In this document: piece by piece, positions 41,907-50,025 of the stretch | Layout: the number at the start of each line of letters is the position of its first letter | Numbering within the stretch: the first letter of the stretch is position 1 | Origin: Aminipila sp032051575 | GTDB taxonomy: Bacteria; Bacillota; Clostridia; Peptostreptococcales; Anaerovoracaceae | Assembly (NCBI RefSeq): GCF_032051575.1 | Contig: NZ_DAMBYD010000008.1 | Span: 1-64,000, forward strand | Direction: 5' to 3' | Length of the DNA: 64,000 bases | The notes under the pieces: generated by a model | Seen by the model: the letters and a program-made list of their open reading frames with translations, nothing else | Databases searched by the model: none | What the model was told of the DNA's origin: nothing | Made by a program: the position numbers and the translations under genes

Positions 41907-42695
41907 ATGAGAAAATTTTTATTAGTCAGCGTTCTTCTAATATTAGTGCTGGGGATTAGTGGCTGTAGTATGCAGGAAAAGAGCACAAATAGCATAGAAA
42001 ATAACCTAAAAGAAATAAACAAGGGGATTGAGCAGTTTTCTGATTTAAAAAATGGCACATTAGAAGTAGAAAGCTCAATGAAATCTGTAAATAATGCTGT
42101 AGAAGCAATGGAATCCACAAAAAATACATCTACCCTGACTTTTATTTTAAAGCCGAAGGGATATGACTTTATTGAGGAAACCAAAGTTTTGTATGAAAAT
42201 ACTGGGCAGACTCAATATTCTGCCACAAAGCAGGTACATGGTAAGCTTTTTTTAGGTGTGCCAGTTGAACAATTAACAAAAGACAAGGCGAAGTCCTATG
42301 AGTGGCACGATTTAAGCGAGGGAAATAAAAAGCAGTACAAACCAAATGGTGCTTTAAATATGATGGCGGTACCAGCAAAGTGGCTAAGTAATGAAAAATA
42401 TATTAAAGTAATCACCAAGGAAAAGGATGGTCTACTTACAAAATACACGGTGACAACAAATGATGCATTTGTAAAGTATGCTAAAGAAAATTATCACAGT
42501 AAAGACGAAAGCTATACTGTAGTGGAGCACCGCGAAACTTATTGGATTGATAAGGACGGACTTTTAACAAAGCATCAAATGTATGATGAAATTGAGTGGA
42601 CAATTGACGGAATAGCAGATGACTACATTTCATATATAACAGTAGAATTGACAGGTAGAAATGATAAAGACCTCAAGGAAATTGGTGATAAATAA
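41907..42695 (+). CDS. putative lipoprotein (DUF6612-like)
   Basis: A 262-aa lipoprotein (lipobox GISGC). After a helical linker the mature part shows β-strands with TLTFILKPKGYDFIEET, an NTGQTQYS segment and a DKDGLLTKHQMYDE motif, as in LolA/DUF6612-like carriers of Firmicutes. ATG 41907 sits 2 nt after the preceding stop codon, so the two are co-translated. Function unknown. Confidence 0.72.
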   Translation: MRKFLLVSVLLILVLGISGCSMQEKSTNSIENNLKEINKGIEQFSDLKNGTLEVESSMKSVNNAVEAMESTKNTSTLTFILKPKGYDFIEETKVLYENTGQTQYSATKQVHGKLFLGVPVEQLTKDKAKSYEWHDLSEGNKKQYKPNGALNMMAVPAKWLSNEKYIKVITKEKDGLLTKYTVTTNDAFVKYAKENYHSKDESYTVVEHRETYWIDKDGLLTKHQMYDEIEWTIDGIADDYISYITVELTGRNDKDLKEIGDK

Positions 42696-42712
42696 AAGGG
42701 GGTATGACCAAT

Positions 42713-43558
42713 ATGATTTTATATCAGTCATTGGAGAAAATAAACCATGAAACACTGCAAAAAGCATTTTTAGAGGCATTTTCGGATTATCAGGTTAAAA
42801 TCGACTTGCCATTTTGGAAGTTTGAGCAAATGCTTCAAAGAAAAGGGTTTAATCCTAAGATGTCCATAGGAGCCTTTGAGAATGACCGTTTAGTAGGATT
42901 TGTCTTAAATGGGTTTAGAATGTGGAATGGAAAAGAAACGGTATATGACATTGGAACTGGTATCATAGGGGAATACAGAAGACAAGGACTAACAAGTGAT
43001 ATGCTTTTACATATTAAAAAGCTGCTTAAAGGCAAACGAGTGGAACAGTATTTACTTGAAGTGCTTAAAGAAAATCAAGCAGCTATCCAGCTTTACCAAA
43101 AACAAGGCTTTACGGTGGAGCGAGAGTTTTCATGTTTTCAATTAGATAAAGCTGAATTTATGTCCACCACAACCTGTAAAGTTGAAAAAACAGCTCAGCT
43201 TGATTTGGATCAACTCAAAGAATTCTGGGACTTTAAACCTTCATGGCAGAATTTGATTGAATCAATCTGTGCCATTCCGGAAGCCTTTAGCTATTTAGTA
43301 GCAAGAGTGGATGAAACAATTGCAGGGTATGGTGTTATAGACAAAAGAACAGGAGACATTCCTCAAATTGCAGTAAATAGAGACTATAGGGGTAGGGGCA
43401 TAGCAGGAAGTATCCTAACCAAGCTGCTTGAAAACACAGCATCCGAGAACATCAGTGTTATCAATGTGGAGGCCGAATCTAAATCAGTTGAAAAATTCTT
43501 AAAAAAGGCTGGATTTGAGTTTGAAGTTGGCCAGTATGAGATGCTTTTGAAATTATAA
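42713..43558 (+). CDS. tandem GNAT-domain N-acetyltransferase
   Basis: A 281-aa protein with two acetyltransferase domains. The first (~residues 1-140) contains GEYRRQGLTSDMLLHI, the second (~150-281) NRDYRGRGIAGSILTKLL. Both have the R/Q-x-x-G-x-G/A acetyl-CoA motif. ATG 42713 is preferred over 42704 because AAGGGGGT at 42695-42702 is otherwise too close. Substrate unknown. Confidence 0.88.
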   Translation: MILYQSLEKINHETLQKAFLEAFSDYQVKIDLPFWKFEQMLQRKGFNPKMSIGAFENDRLVGFVLNGFRMWNGKETVYDIGTGIIGEYRRQGLTSDMLLHIKKLLKGKRVEQYLLEVLKENQAAIQLYQKQGFTVEREFSCFQLDKAEFMSTTTCKVEKTAQLDLDQLKEFWDFKPSWQNLIESICAIPEAFSYLVARVDETIAGYGVIDKRTGDIPQIAVNRDYRGRGIAGSILTKLLENTASENISVINVEAESKSVEKFLKKAGFEFEVGQYEMLLKL

Positions 43559-43629
43559 AATAAAAATTATTTAATTTTCTTGTGATATAATGTGGGTATT
43601 ACATTACATATAGGGAAAGGGTGTAGATT

Positions 43630-44433
43630 ATGAGTGAAATGATTAAGAGTTATGATGGAATGCCTTTGTTCTTTAATAAAGAGGTTTCAGATAAGGATAA
43701 GGCTGTTGTAGTTATTGTACATGGCTTATGTGAACATCAGGGCAGATATGATTATTTAGCTGATACTTTTCATAAAAATGGCATAGGTACATATCGGTTT
43801 GACCACAGAGGACACGGAAGATCAGAGGGCGAAAAGTCACATTACGATGATTTTAATGAAATTTTGGATGATACCAATGTAATTGTTGATATGGCTATTG
43901 CAGAAAATCCGGACAAGCCTATATTTCTCTTGGGACACAGTATGGGGGGATATGCGGTATCTCTTTATGGAATCAAGTATTCAAATAAAAAATTGAACGG
44001 CATTATAACAAGTGGTGCATTAACCAAGGATAATGGGGGACTAATTAAAGGGGTTCCCAAGGGAATGGATTCACATACACAGCTTCCAAATGAACTGGGT
44101 ACAGGAGTTTGTTCTGTTCAGGAGGTTGTTGAATGGTATGGAAAGGACCCCTATAACAATAAGGTGTTTACTGCAGGGCTTTGCTATGCTCTTTGCCAAG
44201 GTCTTGATTGGATTTCAGGCAAGGAGAAGGAATTTAATTATCCTGTGTTAATGATGCATGGCGAGAAAGACGGAATTGTTGCTGTGCAGGATACTTATGA
44301 TTTCTTCGCCACAGTTTCTTCAGAAGATAAGCAAATGAAGATTTACGGAAATCTGTTCCACGAAATATTTAATGAGTATTGCCGAGATGAGGTGATAGGC
44401 GATACAGTTAACTGGGTTTTGAATAGAATATAG
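43630..44433 (+). CDS. alpha/beta hydrolase (monoacylglycerol lipase / S33-like)
   Basis: A 267-aa serine hydrolase. VIVHGLCEHQGRYDYLADTF and YRFDHRGHGRSEG are the lysophospholipase/monoacylglycerol lipase opening, GHSMGG (~residue 103) is the nucleophile elbow, and MHGEKDGIV and LFHEIFNE supply the Asp and His. AAGGGTGTAG precedes the ATG. Acts on short or medium acyl esters; exact substrate unknown. Confidence 0.92.
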   Translation: MSEMIKSYDGMPLFFNKEVSDKDKAVVVIVHGLCEHQGRYDYLADTFHKNGIGTYRFDHRGHGRSEGEKSHYDDFNEILDDTNVIVDMAIAENPDKPIFLLGHSMGGYAVSLYGIKYSNKKLNGIITSGALTKDNGGLIKGVPKGMDSHTQLPNELGTGVCSVQEVVEWYGKDPYNNKVFTAGLCYALCQGLDWISGKEKEFNYPVLMMHGEKDGIVAVQDTYDFFATVSSEDKQMKIYGNLFHEIFNEYCRDEVIGDTVNWVLNRI

Positions 44434-44446
44434 GTGGACTACTAGT

Positions 44447-45322
44447 ATGACTGTGTATTTAGACAAATTTAAATTTCCAAGTGATATAGATGAGGAAAAT
44501 TTTTTATCATTTGATGAAAGGCTAAAAGCAACTTGTTATTCCACCGTTTACCCCTTTATGATATTTTCTCACAAAGAACTGGAAGAATTACAGTTTGAAC
44601 CCATTACATTTTTATATGGAGGGAATGGTTCTGGAAAAACAACCATTCTAAATGTTATAGCGGAGAAATTGAAAATTCAAAGAGGAACCTATTTTAATAA
44701 AAGTAACTTCTTTGATGATTATGTAGAACGTTGTGAGCAAAGGGTAATAAACAGTTCTTTTTCAACTTTGAGAAATAGCAGAATCATTACAAGCGATGAT
44801 GTATTTGATTATATGCTTGATATAAGATGTGTAAATGAAAAAATTGATACAAGAAGAGAAGATATGTTTGAAGAATATATTGATACCAAATATGCTACTT
44901 TTCAGATGAAATCACTTGATGACTATGAGAAATTAAAGAGAAATAATGATGTAAAGAGACTGACATACTCTAAATATGTAAAAAGTAACTTGATGCGAAA
45001 TGTGAAAGAGCAATCAAATGGGGAAAGTGCATTCTGGTTTTTTACTGAAAATATAAAAGAGAATGCATTATATCTGTTGGATGAGCCCGAAAATAGTCTT
45101 GCTGTAGGATTACAATTAAAGCTCCTAAAGTTTATAGAGGATTCTGCCAGGTTTTTTAATTGTCAGTTCATCATTGCAACGCATTCTCCTTTTTTACTAT
45201 CCATAAAGGAATCAAAAATCTATGATTTAGACTCAATGCCCATAGCAGTTAGAAAATGGACGGAGCTTGAAAATGTGAGGAACTATTTTAACTTCTTCAA
45301 GGAGCATGAAGGGGAATTTTAA
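44447..45322 (+). CDS. stand-alone AAA family ATPase
   Basis: A 291-aa ATPase related to the one at 31977: Walker A GGNGSGKTT, SNGESAFWFF signature, Walker B LYLLDEPENSLAV, and the switch THSPFLLS. It lies 13 nt after the hydrolase gene. A short piece of a relative of this gene (30 of 34 bases around Walker A) survives in the intergenic region at 46467-46500. No nuclease partner is visible; function unknown. Confidence 0.88.
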   Translation: MTVYLDKFKFPSDIDEENFLSFDERLKATCYSTVYPFMIFSHKELEELQFEPITFLYGGNGSGKTTILNVIAEKLKIQRGTYFNKSNFFDDYVERCEQRVINSSFSTLRNSRIITSDDVFDYMLDIRCVNEKIDTRREDMFEEYIDTKYATFQMKSLDDYEKLKRNNDVKRLTYSKYVKSNLMRNVKEQSNGESAFWFFTENIKENALYLLDEPENSLAVGLQLKLLKFIEDSARFFNCQFIIATHSPFLLSIKESKIYDLDSMPIAVRKWTELENVRNYFNFFKEHEGEF

Positions 45323-45430
45323 AACACTAAACTAATTGATTAATATTTTCTGCTTGAATGTATAGAATATTTGCTTGAATCTTTTCGTTCTGTCGGCAGC
45401 ACATCTTACTGAAAAACTGCACATTAAAAA

Positions 45431-45458
45431 AAAAGCATCCCCGTTTGGAGATGCTTTT
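45431..45458. terminator. terminator between the AAA ATPase gene and L25
   Basis: AAAAGCATC / GATGCTTTT hairpin between convergent genes, with A-run upstream. Confidence 0.8.
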
Positions 45459-45508
45459 GGATGTATTATGTGCATATAAATGATATTAATTGGGTTCATA
45501 ACGATGTG

Positions 45509-46078
45509 TTAAGATTCTTCTTGAGATTGCACTGATGCGCGATTTTTCTCATTGATACGCAAAACAATGTTATCCATCTCAACCTGCAAATCGATTTTAT
45601 CGTTTTGAAATTCGGGAATGTCAGCGACTGTTAAAACACTACCCACCTGCATGCCATCAAGGTCAATGGTTACGGTGTCGATCATATCAGCAGGAAGAGA
45701 TGCATAAGGGATTTCAAGCATAATCCTTTCCAGTATCCCCGCTATTTTATCTACGTTCTTCAACACGATATGAATAACACTGTTGACTTTTTGATCGGCT
45801 TTCAGTGCTTGAAAGCTGATGTGAACGATTTCTTGACTCAAAGTGTTTTGAACTTTTTCTTTAATCTGTACCGGGATGACTTGGTCATCAAGGGACAACC
45901 GAAGCTTGCTGCCTTCCCGCTTAAGGCGTACCAGCTTGCGCGCAATGGCTTCATCAATTTGGATAGAAATTGAATCTTGAAGCGTCCCGCCAAAAATGTT
46001 GCCCGGTACAAACCCCAAACGCCTTAAATGTTTGGTCTTTGTTGCAGTATCACGTTTTTGTACTGTAATGATATCCAT
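45509..46078 (-). CDS. rplY: 50S ribosomal protein L25 / general stress protein Ctc
   Basis: A 189-aa Ctc-type L25: an N-terminal 5S-rRNA-binding domain (~1-90) and a C-terminal TL5-like β domain (~100-180, EIPYASLPADMIDTVTIDLDGM). Binds 5S rRNA in the large subunit; in Bacillus the homologue is stress-induced. GGAGGG precedes the start. The coding sequence is richer in G+C than its surroundings. It has an unusually long structured leader. Confidence 0.9.
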   Translation of the reverse strand: MDIITVQKRDTATKTKHLRRLGFVPGNIFGGTLQDSISIQIDEAIARKLVRLKREGSKLRLSLDDQVIPVQIKEKVQNTLSQEIVHISFQALKADQKVNSVIHIVLKNVDKIAGILERIMLEIPYASLPADMIDTVTIDLDGMQVGSVLTVADIPEFQNDKIDLQVEMDNIVLRINEKNRASVQSQEES

Positions 46079-46412
46079 GTTTTTCCCTCCTAAATGTATT
46101 AAATATTTTATATTTCAATCTACTATCACATGGTGTAGATTGAACGCCATAACTTCCCTATACAGCTAGTATGGCGGTATAGGTGATAATATAAAAAGAA
46201 GGACCTTTGAGACAACACCATACGGTGGATATCTAAAGCCCTTCTTATACAGACGGTTCTTTTTTATTTAATAATGATTTCGTTTTCATTTCCATGAGGA
46301 ATATGCATCCGCAAAATACAATGTGTTTCTGAAGTACCATACAACAAGCAAAGCCTTTGCTACGGTCTAGCCCGAATACGGGAGCACACTATATTTTACA
46401 ATCTATCTAATA
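46079..46412 (-). promoter_or_regulatory. long structured leader with attenuator-like hairpin upstream of L25/Ctc
   Basis: About 330 nt separate the predicted transcript start from the L25 start codon (minus strand). In transcript order it holds a small hairpin AGCAA-AGGCT-TTGCT, a 14-residue ORF (46264-46308, MHIPHGNENEIIIK, weak ribosome-binding site), a long hairpin (46192-46250, AAGAAGG / CCTTCTT ends) followed by a T-run, a hairpin at 46158-46182 and another at 46116-46142. This looks like transcription attenuation or a ribosomal-protein leader; no known RNA family was recognised. Confidence 0.5.
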
Positions 46413-46419
46413 CATAAGT

Positions 46420-46448
46420 ATTATAACATAGCCAAACAGCAAAAGCAA
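46420..46448 (-). promoter_or_regulatory. promoter of the L25/Ctc leader
   Basis: Minus strand: TTGCTT -35 (46443-46448), 17 bp, TATAAT -10 (46420-46425). Transcription would start near 46412. Confidence 0.7.
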
Positions 46449-46466
46449 ATCTGATTAGGAATGTGA

Positions 46467-46525
46467 TTGGAAAGACAACCATGCTAAATGTTATAGCGTA
46501 GGAAATCGTACTTTAGATGTTTCAT
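46467..46525 (+). pseudogene. two joined shreds: AAA ATPase Walker A piece and paralog tail piece
   Basis: 46467-46500 matches 44631-44664 of the AAA ATPase gene at about 30 of 34 bases (it would encode GKTTMLNVIA). 46501-46525 matches 17661-17685 of paralog member 1 at about 22 of 25 bases. They directly abut. The paralog-type hairpin follows at 46547. Confidence 0.75.
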
Positions 46526-46546
46526 AAAAAAACAAAACCTTCAAAG

Positions 46547-46583
46547 CTAGCAACATAGTAAAAAATTATTATGTTGCTAGTAT
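46547..46583 (+). terminator. diverged copy of the paralog-family hairpin
   Basis: CTAGCAACAT (46547-46556) / ATGTTGCTAG (46571-46580). It contains the CTAGCAAC core of the hairpins at 19728 and 37138, and is followed by AATTGCAT-AGGTCAGTAA, resembling the sequence after those copies. Confidence 0.55.
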
Positions 46584-46625
46584 AAAGTCTTTAAAACAGA
46601 ATTGCATGTAGGTCAGTAAATTTTT

Positions 46626-47204
46626 TTAATAAAACTTAGAGCCTAATTTTCTTGCTTTTTCTTGTATTTCTATTGGTATTTCTAATTTTGATGCTGCGCC
46701 ATCAAGCACTATACTTCCTGCAATATCATATGCTCCAGCTTTCAATATAGTTTCAATAGCCCGCAGTGTTCCTTTGCTTTGATTTAGAAGGTTGCTTATA
46801 GGCGCAGGTGAGTTGCATGCAGTTACCATAGCTGCTTTTTTTCCTTTATGAAGAGGGATTGGCATCTCCAATCCGCTTGCTGCAATTTCTTCAAAACCTG
46901 TAACACAGCGATCTATAAGGGCTTTCAGCGAACCGGATATGTTTCCGAAATAAGTTGGGCTGCCAATAATTAAAGCATCTGACGAGCGAATCAGTTTTGA
47001 AACGCGATGACCGTCATCTTCAGGAAGGACACATTCATTATTCGGTCTGCATTTAAAACAGCTCAAGCAAGGACTAACATTTAAATCATAAACATTTATC
47101 CACTTAATAGTATGCTTAGGGTCAATTCCCTTTTCGATACATTTCATAATTTGGACCGTATATCCATTTTTTCTGGGTGAACCATTAAGAAATAGTATAT
47201 TCAT
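46626..47204 (-). CDS. flavodoxin family / NADPH-dependent FMN reductase-like protein
   Basis: A 192-aa flavodoxin-fold protein: NILFLNGSPRKNGYT binds FMN phosphate, PCLSCFKCRPNNECVL gives a C-x2-C-x2-C...C cluster of the iron-sulfur flavoprotein kind, and GSPTYFGNISGSLKALIDR the second FMN loop. Likely reduces quinones or other small acceptors, or carries electrons. It is divergent from an MmyB-type regulator, with two palindromes between them. Confidence 0.9.
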   Translation of the reverse strand: MNILFLNGSPRKNGYTVQIMKCIEKGIDPKHTIKWINVYDLNVSPCLSCFKCRPNNECVLPEDDGHRVSKLIRSSDALIIGSPTYFGNISGSLKALIDRCVTGFEEIAASGLEMPIPLHKGKKAAMVTACNSPAPISNLLNQSKGTLRAIETILKAGAYDIAGSIVLDGAASKLEIPIEIQEKARKLGSKFY

Positions 47205-47260
47205 ACATATATTCTCCTCTCAAGAATTGTTTAGATAGCTATATTTTAGCATTTAGATTA

Positions 47261-47294
47261 TACTGGTACCAGTAGTGTAATTATACTAGTATAA
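47261..47294. promoter_or_regulatory. paired 14-bp palindromes between flavodoxin and regulator genes
   Basis: TACTGGTACCAGTA (47261-47274) and TTATACTAGTATAA (47281-47294) are both perfect palindromes, with centres exactly 20 bp apart, or two helical turns. They are the likely binding sites of the divergently encoded HTH regulator, placed to control both genes. Confidence 0.75.
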
Positions 47295-47319
47295 ATTCTA
47301 TCATGTTAGGAGAGTGAGT

Positions 47320-48153
47320 GTGAATATAGCGAAACAACGATATTTAGAATTAGCAGATTTTTTGAAAACAAGACGAGCTAAGATTTTACCTTCTCAAGTC
47401 GGACTTCCCCAGGGAACACGCCGTAGAACACCAGGGTTAAGGCGTGAAGAGGTTGCACAACTGGCAGGTATAGGAGTAACATGGTACACATGGCTTGAAC
47501 AAGGACGACCCATTCAAGTATCAACACAGATATTGGAGAGTTTGTCCCAGGTACTTTTACTTGACAGGAATGAACGTAATCATCTATTTACATTAGCTAG
47601 ACAGCCACACCCAGTTGAATTGCCGTCATATCAGGGCGTTATTAACCCAAGTATTCAAAATGTGCTGGATAGTTTAACATTAAGTCCATCATTTATTATG
47701 GATCAAAGATGGAATGTGATTGGGTGGAATAAAGCAGCAGGTTTTGTATTTGGAGATTATAGCAAAATGAATGTGCGTGAGAGGAACATTGTATGGATGA
47801 TGTTTACAAATTCCGCATACAAAAAATTATTTGTTGACTGGGAGGCTCATGCAAAGGGGATGCTGGCCAGATTTCGTATATCATGCGGTCAGTACATAGA
47901 AGATCCATGGTTTCTTGAATTCATTTCTGATTTAAAAGTGCAAAGCAAGGAATTTTATTTGTGGTGGTCTCGGCATGAAGTACAAAGCATCGGAGAAATA
48001 AATAAAAAGATTAATCACCCGATTGTTGGTTCAATTGAATTTGAATTTTGCAGTTTCGATATTTCCGATAAGCCTAATCTTAAAATGATTATAAATACGC
48101 CTTTGGCTGATACAGATACTATTCAAAAGATGAAATTATTGTTTAATATATAG
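47320..48153 (+). CDS. helix-turn-helix regulator with MmyB-like ligand-binding domain
   Basis: A 277-aa regulator. Residues ~5-80 are an XRE-like HTH (LADFLKTRRAKILPSQVGLP, then TPGLRREEVAQLAGIGVTWYTWLEQGR), and ~100-270 the MmyB-like PAS-type ligand-binding domain (SPSFIMDQRWNVIGWNKAA). GTG 47320 is preferred over GTG 47314 by spacing from AGGAG. In this family the regulator usually controls a divergent oxidoreductase, as here. Confidence 0.9.
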   Translation: MNIAKQRYLELADFLKTRRAKILPSQVGLPQGTRRRTPGLRREEVAQLAGIGVTWYTWLEQGRPIQVSTQILESLSQVLLLDRNERNHLFTLARQPHPVELPSYQGVINPSIQNVLDSLTLSPSFIMDQRWNVIGWNKAAGFVFGDYSKMNVRERNIVWMMFTNSAYKKLFVDWEAHAKGMLARFRISCGQYIEDPWFLEFISDLKVQSKEFYLWWSRHEVQSIGEINKKINHPIVGSIEFEFCSFDISDKPNLKMIINTPLADTDTIQKMKLLFNI

Positions 48154-48158
48154 GAAAG

Positions 48159-48254
48159 CCTCTTTTCAGAAAGCTTGAATTAGCAGAAGTGAATGATAGT
48201 TTATTATTTGAACAGGTTACAGATAAGGGTATTGAAGAGCTGAATATAAAATAG
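48159..48254 (+). pseudogene. 3' remnant of an unidentified gene
   Basis: Thirty-one codons ending in TAG (from PLFRKLELAEVNDSLLF) look like the C-terminus of a real protein, but no start or ribosome-binding site precedes them. Perhaps the tail of a lost oxidoreductase or regulator gene; not identified. Confidence 0.4.
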
Positions 48255-48321
48255 CAACAATTAGTAACCCTATATCAATGAGAAATTAGAAAACCAACGG
48301 GACGTTAAGGAGGAAATGTTC

Positions 48322-49089
48322 GTGAAAGAATATCTTTTAGATACAAGCAAAAGCATGCTTCGCTATCAGGATTTTCCTGGGGCAGATATGCCAATTATAT
48401 TTATTCATGGGCTTGGATGTGCAGGCTCCTTTGATTATCCTGAAGTTGCGACACAAGAAGCACTAAAAAACCATCGTTGCATTCTAATTGATCTTCTGGG
48501 GGCAGGTTACAGCGATAAGCCAGAGGATTTTGGTTATTCTGTTAAAGAACATGCTGAATACTTAATGGATTTTATTGACTATTTAAGAATTAATTCCTTT
48601 ATATTATTTGGACACAGTTTAGGAGGAGCAGTTGCCCTTTCTTTGGCGGATATGTGTAAAGACAGAGTACATCAGATTATCTTGAGTGAGCCCAATTTGG
48701 ATAAAAGTGCTGAAGGGTCAACAAGTAAATATATTTCTGGTTTTGATAAAGAGAAATTTATTTGTCAGGGATTTAATAAATTAGTAAGAAAAAGCCAGGA
48801 AAAAGGAAATGTGATGTGGGCTGCATCATTATCAATTTGGTCTCCTAAAGCAGCATATTGTATTTCAAAATCAGCGGCAGAAGGACAAGAACCCTCTTGG
48901 AGAAAAATATTATATTCACTTGAATGTCCCAAAACATTAATTTTTGGAGAGAATTCATTACCTGATCCGGATATACATATTCTCGCAGGACACGGTGTTA
49001 AGATTGATATTGTAAAACAGGTGGGACATTCTATGGCTTGGGAAAATCCGAAGGGGTTAGCTGAGGCAATAAAGAGAAATATAGTATAG
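48322..49089 (+). CDS. alpha/beta hydrolase
   Basis: A 255-aa serine hydrolase: IIFIHGLGCAGSFD (oxyanion loop), LIDLLGAGYSDKPEDFGYSVKEHAEYLMDFID, nucleophile elbow GHSLGGA, Asp near LIFGEN and catalytic His in QVGHSMAWENP. GTG 48322 is 8 nt after TAAGGAGG; ATG 48316 would be only 2 nt away. Substrate unknown. Confidence 0.9.
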   Translation: MKEYLLDTSKSMLRYQDFPGADMPIIFIHGLGCAGSFDYPEVATQEALKNHRCILIDLLGAGYSDKPEDFGYSVKEHAEYLMDFIDYLRINSFILFGHSLGGAVALSLADMCKDRVHQIILSEPNLDKSAEGSTSKYISGFDKEKFICQGFNKLVRKSQEKGNVMWAASLSIWSPKAAYCISKSAAEGQEPSWRKILYSLECPKTLIFGENSLPDPDIHILAGHGVKIDIVKQVGHSMAWENPKGLAEAIKRNIV

Positions 49090-49210
49090 ATTGATTATTA
49101 GAAAGCTCTATTGCAATTGCTCGTAACAAAGCCGATAACCTCAAAATTTAGTTGCTATATTGTCTGAGTGGTTCAAACTAGATTTCAAGGAAAAGCAAAA
49201 ATAAGATTCA

Positions 49211-49250
49211 AAAATCCCAATAACCACATTTTAGACGCTATTGGGATTTT
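49211..49250. terminator. bidirectional terminator between hydrolase and acetyltransferase genes
   Basis: AAAATCCCAATA / TATTGGGATTTT perfect 12-bp stem with T-run, between convergent genes. Confidence 0.85.
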
Positions 49251-49271
49251 TACATAAATTGGTGATAAATA

Positions 49272-49904
49272 CTAAACTAATTCATCAATATTTCCTGATT
49301 GAATGTATTGAATATTTGCTTGGATCCTTTCATAGGGCCAATCCCACCATTTAATGTTTAATAATTTTGATATGATATCATCACTAAACCTTTTCTTTAT
49401 GACTTTTGCAGGGATGCCTCCAACAATAGTATAAGGCGGAACATCTTTAGCAACGACCGCTCTGGTTCCAATAATTGCACCATCGCCAATCTTCACACCT
49501 GACATAATAATCGCATCATAACCTATCCACACATCATTTCCAATGACAATATCTCCCTTATTGTCCCAAGCTTCTGTTATATGGCTGACGTCTAAATCCC
49601 ATTCCTCAAAAAATATGGGAAAGGTATAAGTAGACAGTGATCTCATTGTATGATTCCCACTAGTCATGAGAAATTTGGCTTTACATGCAATAGAGCAAAA
49701 TCTTCCGATGATTAAGCGGTCATTGTTTATAGGATACTGATATAAGACATTGTTTTTTTCAAAATCTCTTGGATCATGATAAAAGTCATTATATATGGTA
49801 TAATCTCCAACTTTTATAGAATCTCTTGTAATGGCATTTTTTAGATAAATAGTTTGAGTGTCATTACTTCTTGGATATAGTTTATTTGAATCTGGAATAA
49901 TCAT
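49272..49904 (-). CDS. Vat/CatB-like xenobiotic O-acetyltransferase
   Basis: A 210-aa left-handed β-helix acyltransferase. LIIGRFCSIACKAKFLMTSGNHTMRSLSTYTFP contains the catalytic His of this family, and GDIVIGNDVWIGYDAIIMSGVKIGDGAIIG are hexapeptide turns. It closely follows the layout of Vat streptogramin A and CatB chloramphenicol acetyltransferases, so it may inactivate such drugs; chromosomal relatives often have unknown substrates. Monocistronic. Confidence 0.88.
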   Translation of the reverse strand: MIIPDSNKLYPRSNDTQTIYLKNAITRDSIKVGDYTIYNDFYHDPRDFEKNNVLYQYPINNDRLIIGRFCSIACKAKFLMTSGNHTMRSLSTYTFPIFFEEWDLDVSHITEAWDNKGDIVIGNDVWIGYDAIIMSGVKIGDGAIIGTRAVVAKDVPPYTIVGGIPAKVIKKRFSDDIISKLLNIKWWDWPYERIQANIQYIQSGNIDELV

Positions 49905-50025
49905 ATTTAACTCTCTCCTTCTTATTTTGTTATTTTCTGATTATCCCACTATTACAATGCATCTTCTCATAGAATCACTCCTCAAAATATCTTTAGTTAT
50001 AGCCTAGCATCTATCTACTATTTCG

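Noticed and set aside
46305..46395. c-di-GMP (GEMM-type) riboswitch on the plus strand, suggested by GCAAAGCC and CGGTCTA
   Set aside because: Only fragments of the consensus match, the tetraloop and receptor are missing, and no plus-strand gene follows. The same stretch is better explained as the minus-strand L25 leader.
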